A stretch of 64,000 bases of DNA, from NCBI RefSeq assembly GCF_004791165.1, contig NZ_SRUZ01000001.1, positions 106,382 to 170,381 on the forward strand, given 5' to 3'. How positions within the stretch are numbered: the first letter of the stretch is position 1; each line of letters opens with the position of its first letter. Shown here piece by piece: positions 35,032 through 44,069 of the stretch. Position numbers and translations under genes: made by a program. The notes beneath the pieces are model-generated. The model did not search any database and was not told the origin of the DNA. It saw only the letters and a program-made list of their open reading frames with translations. Origin of the DNA: Mesorhizobium sp. M8A.F.Ca.ET.218.01.1.1. Lineage in GTDB: Bacteria; Pseudomonadota; Alphaproteobacteria; Rhizobiales; Rhizobiaceae.

Positions 35032-36396
35032 CTAGAGCGATGGCCCCATCAGGATACGGCTGCCGTCGCTGAACCGGGATAGACGGAACCTGTGAAGGTT
35101 GTGTCCAGCCTCGTTGCCCTGGATCAAGTCGGACAGGACGCGGCCCATGCCGGGCCCTATGCCGAAGCCATGGCCACTCATCCCGGTCGCGATGACGAGA
35201 CCCGGAACCGCTGCGGCGCGATCGACCACCGGCACGACATCCGGCATCGCATCGATCATGCCGGCCCAGCTTGCCCTGAGCGGCACCGCCTCGAATTGCG
35301 GGAAGAGCTCCTTGAACCCACGATCGATGGCGTGAAGCGCCCTGGGCTCCGGCACAGGATTGAGAACGCGCATCCGTTCGAACGGGCTTTGCTTGTCGGC
35401 ATCCCATTTGCGCGGGGTAGACCAGCTGTCGGGATATGCACGAGGCGCCGCCGGCAGGTAGCGCGTACCGAAAGGGTTCGCCTTCAGGGCGGGCAGATAT
35501 TTCGGTGCGTGACGCAATGCATCCGGCCCGACATAGAGCAGGTGGCTGCCTCCCGCCGCCAGCGTGTATCCACCGTCCTTTCTACGCCGGAAGGCGATGC
35601 GTTCGTCCGCGGCGGCGCCAGCATGGATTTCCGGCATCGGCGCGGTCGCCGCGACGGTCGTGCGGACACTGAGCTGCGGGATCGAGACGCCATGCGCGCG
35701 CAGGAACAGCGACGTCCAGGCACCGCTGGCGACAAGCACGTTCGACGTGGCGATGCGGCCTTTTTCGGTCCAGACCCCGCTGATACGCCCCGCGGAGATA
35801 TCGAGCATGCGTGCCGCACAGTTCTCGATGATGGTGACACCCTGGCGAGCGGCCAGGCGGGCAAGGGCCGGCACGGCGACCCAGGGCTCGGCGCGCATGT
35901 CCGACGGCGTGGTCATGGCACCCTTGAAGGAGCGAGACATGGCTGGGATCAGCTTGGCGGTCTCGCCTTGGTCGAGGAGACGCGTGTCGACGCCATGGGC
36001 CTCTGCGACCTTCAGGAACTTGGCGAAATCAGCCATTTCCTTGTCGGTGCGCGCAAGATAGGTCACGCCGGTCTGCGTCAGGCCTATGTCCTCGCCGCAC
36101 TCCTCGGCCAGTTGGCGCCAGAGACGCTGCGCTTCGATGACGATGGGCAGTTCGTCCGCGTCGCGGCCCTGCTGGCGGATCCAGCCCCAATTGCGCGAGG
36201 ACTGTTCCGCGGCGATGCGCCCCTTCTCCAGCAAAGTCACCGGTATGTTGCGCCGGGCCAGGAACAAGGCCGCGGTCACGCCGATGATGCCACCGCCGAC
36301 AATGACCACATCCGACGTCTTCGGCAGCGGCGCCTGAAACTGGACCGGACTGGCCTCGGTCAAAGGGAAGATCGTCAAAGGATTATCCTTGTTCAT
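35032..36396 (-). CDS. FAD-dependent oxidoreductase, DadA/glycine oxidase type
   Basis: A 454-residue flavoprotein of the DAO family. The FAD motif is VVIVGGGIIGVTAALFLARR (about 30-50), followed by LLEKGRIAAEQSSRNWGW, whose SSRNWGW matches the gamma-glutamylputrescine/D-amino-acid oxidase subset. The C-terminal GMSGHGFGIGPGMGR loop closes the flavin site. It would oxidise an amine or amino acid to an imine, with oxygen or a quinone as acceptor. The start is uncertain because no good ribosome site is near 36396 or the alternative at 36426. It is convergent with nanR, and no link to sialic acid is shown. Confidence 0.87.
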   Translation of the reverse strand: MNKDNPLTIFPLTEASPVQFQAPLPKTSDVVIVGGGIIGVTAALFLARRNIPVTLLEKGRIAAEQSSRNWGWIRQQGRDADELPIVIEAQRLWRQLAEECGEDIGLTQTGVTYLARTDKEMADFAKFLKVAEAHGVDTRLLDQGETAKLIPAMSRSFKGAMTTPSDMRAEPWVAVPALARLAARQGVTIIENCAARMLDISAGRISGVWTEKGRIATSNVLVASGAWTSLFLRAHGVSIPQLSVRTTVAATAPMPEIHAGAAADERIAFRRRKDGGYTLAAGGSHLLYVGPDALRHAPKYLPALKANPFGTRYLPAAPRAYPDSWSTPRKWDADKQSPFERMRVLNPVPEPRALHAIDRGFKELFPQFEAVPLRASWAGMIDAMPDVVPVVDRAAAVPGLVIATGMSGHGFGIGPGMGRVLSDLIQGNEAGHNLHRFRLSRFSDGSRILMGPSL

Positions 36397-36615
36397 AAGC
36401 GTGGCCCGACGCCGATGGCTGGTCATGGTGGCGCGAAAGTCGCAAGCCAAGCACGACGTGCGTCAACGAGCACTACACGACCGGTCTCGAAAATTTGCAT
36501 GCCAGCTCGATGAAATTGTTGACCACCCGTCGAGGCCGCTTCTCGTCGCCGCGGCCAGGCTTCGAGAACTGAGCCGCGGCCGCCAGTCCATGCCGTGGCG
36601 AAATTGGATGATGGT

Positions 36616-37461
36616 TCAGCTTTCCAACTCTCGAAGCGCCGTCAGATCGATCTCGGTGATGTGCCAGCGGCCGAGATTCGCCGTGTAGAGTTTGTCGCCC
36701 TTGAAGGCGATGTTGGTGGGATGCGCCAGTGTGGTGGCCGCCGGGTCCTCGATCAGCACTTCGAGGCCTCGGTCCGGCCGCCAGCGATAGATGCGGCTTG
36801 GCTCGTAGCACGAGATGAACAGCGCGCCGTCAGAGGCGAAGGCGAGCCCATCGGGAACATTGTGCACGCCTTCGACGACGACTTTTCGCGGCCCTGCCGT
36901 GCCGTCGGCGAGGATCGGCACATGGCTGATGCAGGGCGCGTCGCTCTCCACGACATAGAGGCCGTTACCATCAGGCGCCATGGCCATGCCGTTGGCGAAG
37001 GACATCGCCTCCCGGCACCACAGGCCACCCTCGCCGGTCTTGAGGTCGTAGCGGAAGATGCCCGAACGACTGTCTTCGCCGACGCTGTCAGACACGTAGA
37101 GCCAGCCCCTGGCCTCATCGACGATCGGATAGTTCGGCACGCGGATGCCGGACGGCGCGAAGCGCTCCATGCGACCTGTCGCGGCGTCCCGGCGGAAGAT
37201 CGCGGCATGCCTGAGATCGCAGGCAAAGCAGTTGCCCGCGCTATCGAAGGCGATGCCGAGCAGAAAGCCATCCGTGCCGCCCATGCGCTCGACCGAACCG
37301 CCGTCGGCGGCCAGCCGCAGGAGGTCACCTGTCTCGGTGCCGCACCAGATCGAGCCATCCCGGTGGACCGCCACGCCCTCAGGATGCGCGACGCGCGGGC
37401 TGGTGAAGATGCCGTCGAAGAAGACGCGCGCGGCCGACATGTCGAGCAACGGCTTTGGCAT
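36616..37461 (-). CDS. SMP-30/gluconolactonase family lactonase
   Basis: A 281-residue six-bladed beta-propeller. The metal ligands of the SMP-30 family are visible: Glu in HPEGVAVHRDGSIWCGTETG, Asn in FANGMAMAPDGNGLYVVES and Asp in NVPDGLAFASDG. It would open a sugar lactone formed by a dehydrogenase, which fits its place as the last gene of a twelve-gene catabolic operon that also encodes an SDR and a sugar ABC transporter. The start has an AAGGAG site and lies three bases after the CoA-transferase stop. The sugar is unknown. Confidence 0.88.
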   Translation of the reverse strand: MPKPLLDMSAARVFFDGIFTSPRVAHPEGVAVHRDGSIWCGTETGDLLRLAADGGSVERMGGTDGFLLGIAFDSAGNCFACDLRHAAIFRRDAATGRMERFAPSGIRVPNYPIVDEARGWLYVSDSVGEDSRSGIFRYDLKTGEGGLWCREAMSFANGMAMAPDGNGLYVVESDAPCISHVPILADGTAGPRKVVVEGVHNVPDGLAFASDGALFISCYEPSRIYRWRPDRGLEVLIEDPAATTLAHPTNIAFKGDKLYTANLGRWHITEIDLTALRELES

Positions 37462-37464
37462 GAA

Positions 37465-39258
37465 TCAGCTCCTTGCGGTGAACGACCTCTGCTCTGCTGC
37501 TATACAGCGCTCGACCATGACGCGGTCCGCGGCGAGGATTTCCGCGATCAGCGCGCCGCGCTCCTTGGCACTGACGAATTCCAGGCGGCGCAAGCCGAGC
37601 GGATCGATGCGATTGCGCAGGACGGCGAGCGTATCGCTGGAAGGCAGCGGGACCTCGCGGCAATCGGCATCGAAGGTCACCGCAAATCCGGTGGCGTCGC
37701 GGATCTGCGGCTGCGTGGTACCAGGCATTGTCTCGATGACGATCAATTCCCGGGATATCTGGTCGAGCCGGAAGATGCAGAGGTCGGTGAAGACCAGCGC
37801 CTTGCCGGTGCGATAGCCCATCGGCTCGCGCTCGGCCGGCGTCAGCAGCCCGCGTGCGGAACTGGCGATCTCGACCCCCTCGACCAGCGACTGGGCCGAA
37901 TGGCGGGGAACGTAGAGCAAATAGTCGCGATGCATGTTGGCGACATCGGCCATGCCGCCCTGCCCCGGCAGCCGGATCAGTCCGCCGCTTGGCTTGCGCA
38001 GCGCGATGGTGTTGACGCGGCCGCGCCGGTCGACCTGGGCTGCGCCGACGATCTCATGCGTCACGGCACCGGCCTGGTAGTAGGTCGAATAAGTATCGTC
38101 GCCGCCTGCATGCGCCGCCGCCGTCTCGCAATCAAGGCTTTCGATCAGCGACAGGATCATCGGGCTCGGCGCGATGTCGAGATGGCCGCAACTCATCGTC
38201 GCGATGATCATGTCCGGCGCGTGCGCTGCCTTGGCCAGCCGGTAGGCGACATTGGCGAGCGGCGAGACGGCGCCGGCACTGGCGAAGCTTTCATTGTCGA
38301 GTTCGGCCGCGATTCTTGCGGCGATAATCTCGTCGACGGATGCTTTCCTGTCGCCATGCACGAGACCAGGCATCGCGAGGACAGTCTCGGCGCTGACTTT
38401 CGCAGCCTGTTGGAGCGGCTCCGGCACGCCTTCCGGAGGCATGCGCAGATTGTCCGCCAGGGCTGCGTCCTTGGCCGCGAACGCCTTCGACAATGCCGGG
38501 TAGTCCGTGACGTAGAATGGCAGGCAGGATGCCGGATAAGCGCTGCCTGGCGCGAGCGCTATAGCCGAGACCTGATTACGGGTGAGGATGCTCTGGCGGC
38601 CGTCCTGCCGCAGCGCCCCGACCGGGACAATTTCCTCGACCGTGACCAGCACTTTGCGAGCAGCACCGGCCATGGCGAAGTCCAGGGCACGTGGCCCGAT
38701 AATCTGCACATTGCCGCTTTCGTCGGCGCGCTGAGCATGGACGACGAACGTATCGAGCCGCAGCGGCGGGATAAATCCCGTATCTGTTCCGGTCACCGGG
38801 TCAGGCCTGGCGCTCGCGCCCGGCACACGCGCCAGCATGTCCGATCCCAGTGGCAGTTGGAACGGCATCGACGGCAGGTTCTGCTGCGCCGCCCGCAGCG
38901 CCTGGATCATGGCGAGTGCCGTCCAGTCGCGAACAGGGATTGCGCCGGCCTCGGCAGCCGCGCGGAACCTCGGCGGCAACCCAAATATGTCGAGACTGGA
39001 AAAACAGAGATCGATTTTCGCAACGGCATTTGCTTCGAGCAGCAGTTCAAGCGGCAAGCCGCCAGCCCAGCAGACGTAGTGCAAGTCCTTGACGCCGGAA
39101 CGCGCGACAGCGCGCAGCAAGGCGATCGGCAGCCGGGCGAAATGGTGGCCGCCGACGCCAAGCGAGTCGCCATGGCCGACCATCGCGGCCAATCCCTCGA
39201 TATTGGTGAAGTGCGGCCGGTTCGGTTTGACTAGGGACGTCTCGGAACTGTTCCTCAC
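37465..39258 (-). CDS. Fused alpha-beta family I CoA-transferase
   Basis: A 597-residue protein with both subunits of a family I CoA-transferase in one chain. The alpha half has SLGVGGHHFARLPIALL and VVHAQRADESGNVQIIGP. The beta half has GGLIRLPGQGGMADVANMHR and GRVNTIALRKP. The reaction would move CoA from acetyl- or succinyl-CoA to an organic acid. The start is the GTG at 39258, overlapping the epimerase-like stop by four bases (GTGA). The longer open frame upstream is not conserved. In the operon it would activate an acid for the hydratase and CaiB steps. Confidence 0.82.
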   Translation of the reverse strand: MRNSSETSLVKPNRPHFTNIEGLAAMVGHGDSLGVGGHHFARLPIALLRAVARSGVKDLHYVCWAGGLPLELLLEANAVAKIDLCFSSLDIFGLPPRFRAAAEAGAIPVRDWTALAMIQALRAAQQNLPSMPFQLPLGSDMLARVPGASARPDPVTGTDTGFIPPLRLDTFVVHAQRADESGNVQIIGPRALDFAMAGAARKVLVTVEEIVPVGALRQDGRQSILTRNQVSAIALAPGSAYPASCLPFYVTDYPALSKAFAAKDAALADNLRMPPEGVPEPLQQAAKVSAETVLAMPGLVHGDRKASVDEIIAARIAAELDNESFASAGAVSPLANVAYRLAKAAHAPDMIIATMSCGHLDIAPSPMILSLIESLDCETAAAHAGGDDTYSTYYQAGAVTHEIVGAAQVDRRGRVNTIALRKPSGGLIRLPGQGGMADVANMHRDYLLYVPRHSAQSLVEGVEIASSARGLLTPAEREPMGYRTGKALVFTDLCIFRLDQISRELIVIETMPGTTQPQIRDATGFAVTFDADCREVPLPSSDTLAVLRNRIDPLGLRRLEFVSAKERGALIAEILAADRVMVERCIAAEQRSFTARS

Positions 39259-40271
39259 AGCGCGGATGCCTCGATACGGTAGCGGGTCACGAACGGGTTT
39301 TCGGGCGAGAATTCCAGCGCCGTCGCAATGCCGGATTGCGCGATCGGATTGTCGGCCAGGGCGGTTGCCGGGCCGAGGCCGAAGGGCGAGCAGATCGGCT
39401 CGAAGCCGATGGCGACATGACGCCCATTCCAAGGGGCGGCCTTGCGGCCGCGATTGGAGTACCACAGCAGGAGGCTCGGGAAATGCGCCTTTTGCCAGGA
39501 GAGTTTTACGCGATAGCCCTCCGCGTGGTTGGCAAGCGCCGCGGTGCCGTCTAGCCCTTCGATCTGCAGCAATTCCTCGGTATCGGCGGTGAGCGGCAAT
39601 CGCGAGGCGTCGGCCGTGCCGCCGGCGCGCGCGGGCACGCTGGTGAGGTCGGTGAAGGATTTGCCGCGGGCAAAGAGTTCCGCCCCGGGTTCGACGTCAT
39701 GCGGGTAAGTGCGGCCTTCATCGAAGCGGCCGAGCTCCAGCGTCGCGGCGCCTGTCTCGAACGGCAGCCGGAAAACCGGATGCAGGCCGATCGGCAGGCG
39801 GCAGGCACGGCGGACGACGATCCTGAACTCAATGTCGATGGCCGGCGCCGATGGTTCGGGCATTATCGTCCGTTCGACGCGCGCGACCGGGCTTGCCTGC
39901 GGGTAGTTGAGAGCCAGCGACAGTGACCCGTTCTCGCTCTCGCACCAGGTCCAGTCATGGTTGGAACTGTGGCCGTGGACTTCCTCGTCCGGAGCCGGCG
40001 GCCCCATGACACCCGCCCAGTTCCCGGGCCATCCCTCGGCAGGCACCGAATAACCGAAGGGCACGCAGGGCCATTCGCCGCGCAGCTTGCGCAGGATGCC
40101 CGGCAGTGCCTCCGTGTCCGGTTCGTTCGACCACGGCGCGATGTGCATCGGCGAGACCTGCCTGCCGTCCTGCAGAATGAAAGTAACCGGCGCCAGCATG
40201 GCGCCGAGCCGCTGCACGGTCAGCGCGCCGTGCGCCCAACCCAGTCCGCGATAGTCGTCGCCGCCCTTCAC
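39255..40271 (-). CDS. Aldose-1-epimerase-like (galactose mutarotase fold) protein
   Basis: A 338-residue protein with the beta-sandwich of the galactose mutarotase family. VSPMHIAPWSNE is near the start, LPIGLHPVFRLPF carries the conserved His, and HVAIGFEPICSPFGLG sits near the C-terminus with the conserved Glu. Mutarotases convert sugar anomers so that dehydrogenases or kinases can use them. The start is a GTG at 40271 overlapping the hydratase stop (GTGA), and the same overlap type joins it to the CoA-transferase downstream. The identity of the sugar is open. Confidence 0.78.
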   Translation of the reverse strand: MKGGDDYRGLGWAHGALTVQRLGAMLAPVTFILQDGRQVSPMHIAPWSNEPDTEALPGILRKLRGEWPCVPFGYSVPAEGWPGNWAGVMGPPAPDEEVHGHSSNHDWTWCESENGSLSLALNYPQASPVARVERTIMPEPSAPAIDIEFRIVVRRACRLPIGLHPVFRLPFETGAATLELGRFDEGRTYPHDVEPGAELFARGKSFTDLTSVPARAGGTADASRLPLTADTEELLQIEGLDGTAALANHAEGYRVKLSWQKAHFPSLLLWYSNRGRKAAPWNGRHVAIGFEPICSPFGLGPATALADNPIAQSGIATALEFSPENPFVTRYRIEASAL

Positions 40272-41056
40272 GGCCCGGCCTTCTTCACCTTCGCGATGCT
40301 CCTCTCGGCGAACTCCCTGACGCGCCGCTGGCCGATCTCGCCGCGGTAGAGGTCGCCTAATATGTCGCGCTCCATGGCGAGACCGGCAGCCAGATCGCCC
40401 GCCACGGCATGCGCCGTCAGCCTCTTCAACCCTTCGATCGCGGCGGCGGGTTCGGCGGCGATCATTCCGGCCAGTTCCAGCGCGCGCGGCATCAACCTGT
40501 CGACGTCGACGATCTCGTTGACCAGGCCGGCAGTGACGAATTCGGACGCCGGCACGATCGCGCCGGTCATCAGCAGAAAATTGGCGCGGTTGCGGCCGAG
40601 CTTGGCGACGCTGCGCTGCGTGCCGCCGCCGCCGGGGATCAGCCCGAGCTTGATCTCCGGCAGGCCGAGCTTGGCGAACTGGTTGGCGATGACGATGTCG
40701 CAGCACAGCACCAGTTCCATGCCGCCGCCCAGCGCGAAGCCGTTGACCGCCGCGATCACCGGCTTTGCATTGTTCTCGATCGCCGCGTACATGCGCGTGC
40801 CGGCGGCCTGGAAAATGTCGAACTCCGGGCCGGTCTGCGCGGCATATTCCTTGATGTCGGCGCCGGCCATGAAGCCGCGCCCCTCGCCGGTCACCACGAT
40901 CGCACCGACGCCCTCGTCGCCGGACAGCGCCTCGAAGGCTTCGGTGATCTCACCTTGCATCAGCCGGTTCATGGCGTTGAGCTGGTCGGCCCGGCGGAAA
41001 GTGACGACCGCGACGCGGCTTGATATTTCAACCGTGAGTGTCTGGTAGGCGCGCAT
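40268..41056 (-). CDS. Enoyl-CoA hydratase/isomerase family protein
   Basis: A 262-residue crotonase-fold protein. The CoA-binding loop MAGADIKEYA and the oxyanion segment VIAAVNGFALGGGMELVLCCD are typical. The catalytic region PEIKLGLIPGGGGTQRSV contains the Glu used by hydratases. It could hydrate or dehydrate a CoA thioester made by the two CoA-transferases of the same operon. Family members also catalyse isomerisation, dehalogenation and retro-Claisen cleavage, so the exact reaction is uncertain. Confidence 0.9.
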   Translation of the reverse strand: MRAYQTLTVEISSRVAVVTFRRADQLNAMNRLMQGEITEAFEALSGDEGVGAIVVTGEGRGFMAGADIKEYAAQTGPEFDIFQAAGTRMYAAIENNAKPVIAAVNGFALGGGMELVLCCDIVIANQFAKLGLPEIKLGLIPGGGGTQRSVAKLGRNRANFLLMTGAIVPASEFVTAGLVNEIVDVDRLMPRALELAGMIAAEPAAAIEGLKRLTAHAVAGDLAAGLAMERDILGDLYRGEIGQRRVREFAERSIAKVKKAGP

Positions 41057-41058
41057 CG

Positions 41059-42264
41059 TCAGGCCGCATCCACGGTCATGTCGCCGGATGCTTCCAGCGC
41101 TGCGATCTCATCCTTCGAGAGACCGAACTCGGCCAGGATCTCGCGGCCATGCTGGCCGACCAGCGGCGCGGGCCGCTCGATGGTCGCCGGCGTCTCGCTC
41201 ATCTTCACCGCCGGTGCCACCACCCGCACCTTGCCGCCGCGCGGATGATCGTAGCTGGTGATCATGCCCATATGCGTGACCTGCGGATCCTCGGCCGCGC
41301 GGCGGATGTCCTTCACCTCCGCGCACCAGATGTCGGCTGCCAGCAGCCGCGCCAACAGATCCTGCGTGCCAAACTTTTTGGTCTCGGCATTGACCTTTTC
41401 GAACACCTCGTCGCGCTTGTCGAACAGGGTCTTGAGATCGTCGTAGACGGCAAGCTGTGGCGCCCGCAGCACCTCGTACAGCGTCTTGAACGGGCTCATG
41501 GCGATCGAGATGTAGCCGCCGTCGCTGGTCTCGTAGATGCCGAACGGCGCCTGCATGCCGGGATGGCCGATGCCGGAATTCGGCCGCACGAAATCCTCGC
41601 CGAGATTGAGCACGGCGACATATTCCTGGTTGAGATGCGCCAAAAGACCGGCCAGCAGATTGACCTCGATCTTCTGGCCCTTGCCGGTCTTCTCGCGATA
41701 ATAGAGCGCCGACAGGATGCCATAGACCATGTTCATGGCGCCGATCTGGTCGGCGAGGCCCGCGCCGGCGGGAACCGGAGCCTGGTCGCCGCGGCCGGTG
41801 TTGGCGATCAGCCCTGCCAACCCCTGGATCAGCATGTCCTGACCGGGGCGCTCGACATAGGGTCCCTCCTCGCCATAGCCCGACCCGGAGCAGTAGATGA
41901 CGCGCGGATTGACAGCCTTGAAGTCCTCATAGCCGTAGCCGAGCTTGGCCAGCACGCCGGGACGGAAATTCTGCACGACGACGTCGGCGCTCTTCGCCAT
42001 CTCCATGATGATGGCATGTACCTTGCGGCTCTTCAGGTTCAGCGCGATCGAGCGCTTGTTGCGGTTCCACGCGAGGAAGTTCGGGCTCTCCGAGCCGCCA
42101 ACCCATTTGGCGAAGAATGTCATGCCACGGAACATGTCGCCGGCGCCTGCGCGCTCGATCTTGATGACATCGGCGCCCATGTCGCCCAGCAGTTGCGTTG
42201 CGAACGGCCCCTGCAGCAGATGGCTGAAGTCGAGGATGCGGACGCCTTCGAGAGCCTTGTTCAT
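41059..42264 (-). CDS. CaiB/BaiF family (type III) CoA-transferase
   Basis: A 401-residue type III CoA-transferase. The N-terminal GVRILDFSHLLQGPFATQLL and GADVIKIERAGAGDMFRGM are family signatures, followed by FLAWNRNKRSIALNLKS. The catalytic Asp is expected in the PGQDMLIQGLAGL segment (about residue 170). It transfers CoA between a thioester and a free acid through an enzyme aspartyl-CoA. Two different CoA-transferases in one operon suggest two CoA-activation steps, or one for the substrate and one for a product. Confidence 0.92.
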   Translation of the reverse strand: MNKALEGVRILDFSHLLQGPFATQLLGDMGADVIKIERAGAGDMFRGMTFFAKWVGGSESPNFLAWNRNKRSIALNLKSRKVHAIIMEMAKSADVVVQNFRPGVLAKLGYGYEDFKAVNPRVIYCSGSGYGEEGPYVERPGQDMLIQGLAGLIANTGRGDQAPVPAGAGLADQIGAMNMVYGILSALYYREKTGKGQKIEVNLLAGLLAHLNQEYVAVLNLGEDFVRPNSGIGHPGMQAPFGIYETSDGGYISIAMSPFKTLYEVLRAPQLAVYDDLKTLFDKRDEVFEKVNAETKKFGTQDLLARLLAADIWCAEVKDIRRAAEDPQVTHMGMITSYDHPRGGKVRVVAPAVKMSETPATIERPAPLVGQHGREILAEFGLSKDEIAALEASGDMTVDAA

Positions 42265-42282
42265 GTCATGTCTCTTTGTGTT

Positions 42283-43068
42283 TCAAAGCAGTTCGGGAAC
42301 GTAGCGCGCGGCGGCGGTCAGGCCGCCATCGACGCGCAGGTCGGTGCCGGTGGTGAAGCCGGCTGCATCGGAGGCGAGATAGACGGCGGCTTCGGCAACC
42401 TCGGACGGCTCGCCTATGCGGCCGAGCGGATGCATCTTGACCCAGGCCTTGGCGAGGTTGCCGCCGATCTCCTTGATCAGCTTGTCGTTCATCGGCGTGT
42501 TGATGGTGCCCGGCGAGATCGAATTGACGCGGATGTTCATCGGGCCGAACTCGACCGCCATCTGGCGCGTCATCGCCATCACCGCGCCCTTGGCGCCGGC
42601 ATAGGCGGTCCAGCCATCCAGCCCGATATGGCCCTGGGCCGAGGCCATGTTGATGATCGAGCCTGATTTCTGCGCGATCATGTGCGGCAGCGCGTGTTTG
42701 CAGCCGCGAAACACGCTGGTCAGGTTGACCGACATCAGCCGGTGCCATTGTTCGTCGGTCATCTCATGCACCGGCATGCCGCCAATGGCGATGGCGGCAT
42801 TGTTGACCAGAATGTCGAGGTGCCCGGTCTTCTTGACGGCACTGTCGATGAGCCCCGAGATATCGGCCTCCTGCGACACATCGCAATGCACATAATCGGC
42901 ACGGCGGCCGGCCGCGCGCAGCGCGGCGGCGAAATCCTCGCCTGCTTTGTCGGCGATGTCACCGATGAAGACATGCGCGCCTTCGCGCGCCATCGCCTCG
43001 GCAATCGCGTGGCCTATGCCGTCGGCCGCACCGGTGATGACGGCGGTTTTTGCTTCGAGACGAGCCAT
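42283..43068 (-). CDS. SDR-family dehydrogenase
   Basis: A 261-residue classical SDR. The dinucleotide site is VITGAADGIGHAIAEAMA, and LVNNAAIAIGG follows. The catalytic Ser lies in GSIINMASAQGH and the YxxxK motif in AYAGAKGAVMAMTRQMA. The C-terminus shows GFTTGTDLRVDGGLTA. It would oxidise a sugar hydroxyl or anomeric carbon with NAD(P), feeding the SMP-30 lactonase, or act on a CoA-linked hydroxyacid. The start has a GGAGG site. Confidence 0.92.
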   Translation of the reverse strand: MARLEAKTAVITGAADGIGHAIAEAMAREGAHVFIGDIADKAGEDFAAALRAAGRRADYVHCDVSQEADISGLIDSAVKKTGHLDILVNNAAIAIGGMPVHEMTDEQWHRLMSVNLTSVFRGCKHALPHMIAQKSGSIINMASAQGHIGLDGWTAYAGAKGAVMAMTRQMAVEFGPMNIRVNSISPGTINTPMNDKLIKEIGGNLAKAWVKMHPLGRIGEPSEVAEAAVYLASDAAGFTTGTDLRVDGGLTAAARYVPELL

Positions 43069-43069
43069 G

Positions 43070-44065
43070 TCAGCCTCCGTTCGCGCGCCGGCGCTTCGCC
43101 TCGTCGAAGGCGACCGCGGCGATGATGATCATGCCGGTGATGACCAGCTGCCACTCGGTCGGCAGGCCAAGCCCGCGCAGGCCATTGGACAGAAACTGGA
43201 GGATCAGCACGCCGAGCGCCATGCCGGTCAGGCTGCCGATGCCGCCGGCGAGGCTGACCCCGCCGAGCACCGTTGCCGCGACGACCTGGAATTCGAAATT
43301 GAGTCCGGCCGTGTGCTGCGCCGAGCCGACGCGCGCGGCCAGGATGATGCCGGCAACCGTCGCCAGCAGCGAACTGATGATAAAGCAGATGAACTTCACC
43401 CGCCGGACATCATAGCCGGCAAGCCGCGCCACTTCCTGATTGCCGCCGACGGCATAGATCTGCCGTCCGAACGGCCGGTGCTGCATCATGTAGCCGAAGG
43501 CGGCAAGCAGGACGATCGCAATGACCGCCGAATACGGGATGATGTTGAACAGGCGGCCATCCGAGAGCGCGATGAAGCTGTCGAGGCTGGCATTGTCCGG
43601 GATCGCGCGCTGGCCGGTGTAGAGATAGACGCCGCCGCGCATGATGAACATCGTGCCCAAGGTCACGATCAGCGAGTTGATGCCGGCATAGGCGGTGAGA
43701 TAGCCGTTCACCACACCGATGATCAGGCCGAACAGCAGTGCTGCGCTGACGCCGAGCAGCAGCGAGTTGGTGTCGTTCATGATGATGATCAGCGGCAACG
43801 CTATGGTCGCGAGCAACGATCCGATCGAGATATCGACCTCACCGGAGATGAAGACGATGGCGCAGCCAATGCCGGCGGTGAGCGCGAGCGAAGCCTGGCC
43901 GAGCACGTTGGTCATGTTGCGCACGGAGAAGAAATTCTCGACCGTGACGGAAAAGAAGACCAGTACCAGGATGAGGCAGACGAACAATGCCAGTTCCTGC
44001 CGGGCAAAGAGCCGCGCCAGCAGGGAGGGTTGAGCTTTTGCGGAAGCTATATTGGCAAGGCTCAT
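43070..44065 (-). CDS. Sugar ABC transporter permease (RbsC type), second copy
   Basis: A 331-residue permease with eight to ten membrane helices. The RbsC-type loop ISGEVDISIGSLLATIALPL and the late segment VLGGVSLAGGIGSLTGMALG are typical. It starts at the ATG at 44065 and comes after the ATPase gene. A second RbsC-type permease gene (45592-46575) precedes the ATPase. The two are clearly diverged, so they probably form a heterodimeric channel for one substrate rather than being recent duplicates. Confidence 0.9.
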   Translation of the reverse strand: MSLANIASAKAQPSLLARLFARQELALFVCLILVLVFFSVTVENFFSVRNMTNVLGQASLALTAGIGCAIVFISGEVDISIGSLLATIALPLIIIMNDTNSLLLGVSAALLFGLIIGVVNGYLTAYAGINSLIVTLGTMFIMRGGVYLYTGQRAIPDNASLDSFIALSDGRLFNIIPYSAVIAIVLLAAFGYMMQHRPFGRQIYAVGGNQEVARLAGYDVRRVKFICFIISSLLATVAGIILAARVGSAQHTAGLNFEFQVVAATVLGGVSLAGGIGSLTGMALGVLILQFLSNGLRGLGLPTEWQLVITGMIIIAAVAFDEAKRRRANGG

Positions 44066-44069
44066 GGTC

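Noticed and set aside
36595..39234. Long open frame antisense to the SMP-30 and CoA-transferase genes
   Set aside because: Same composition artefact. The minus-strand proteins carry clear family motifs.
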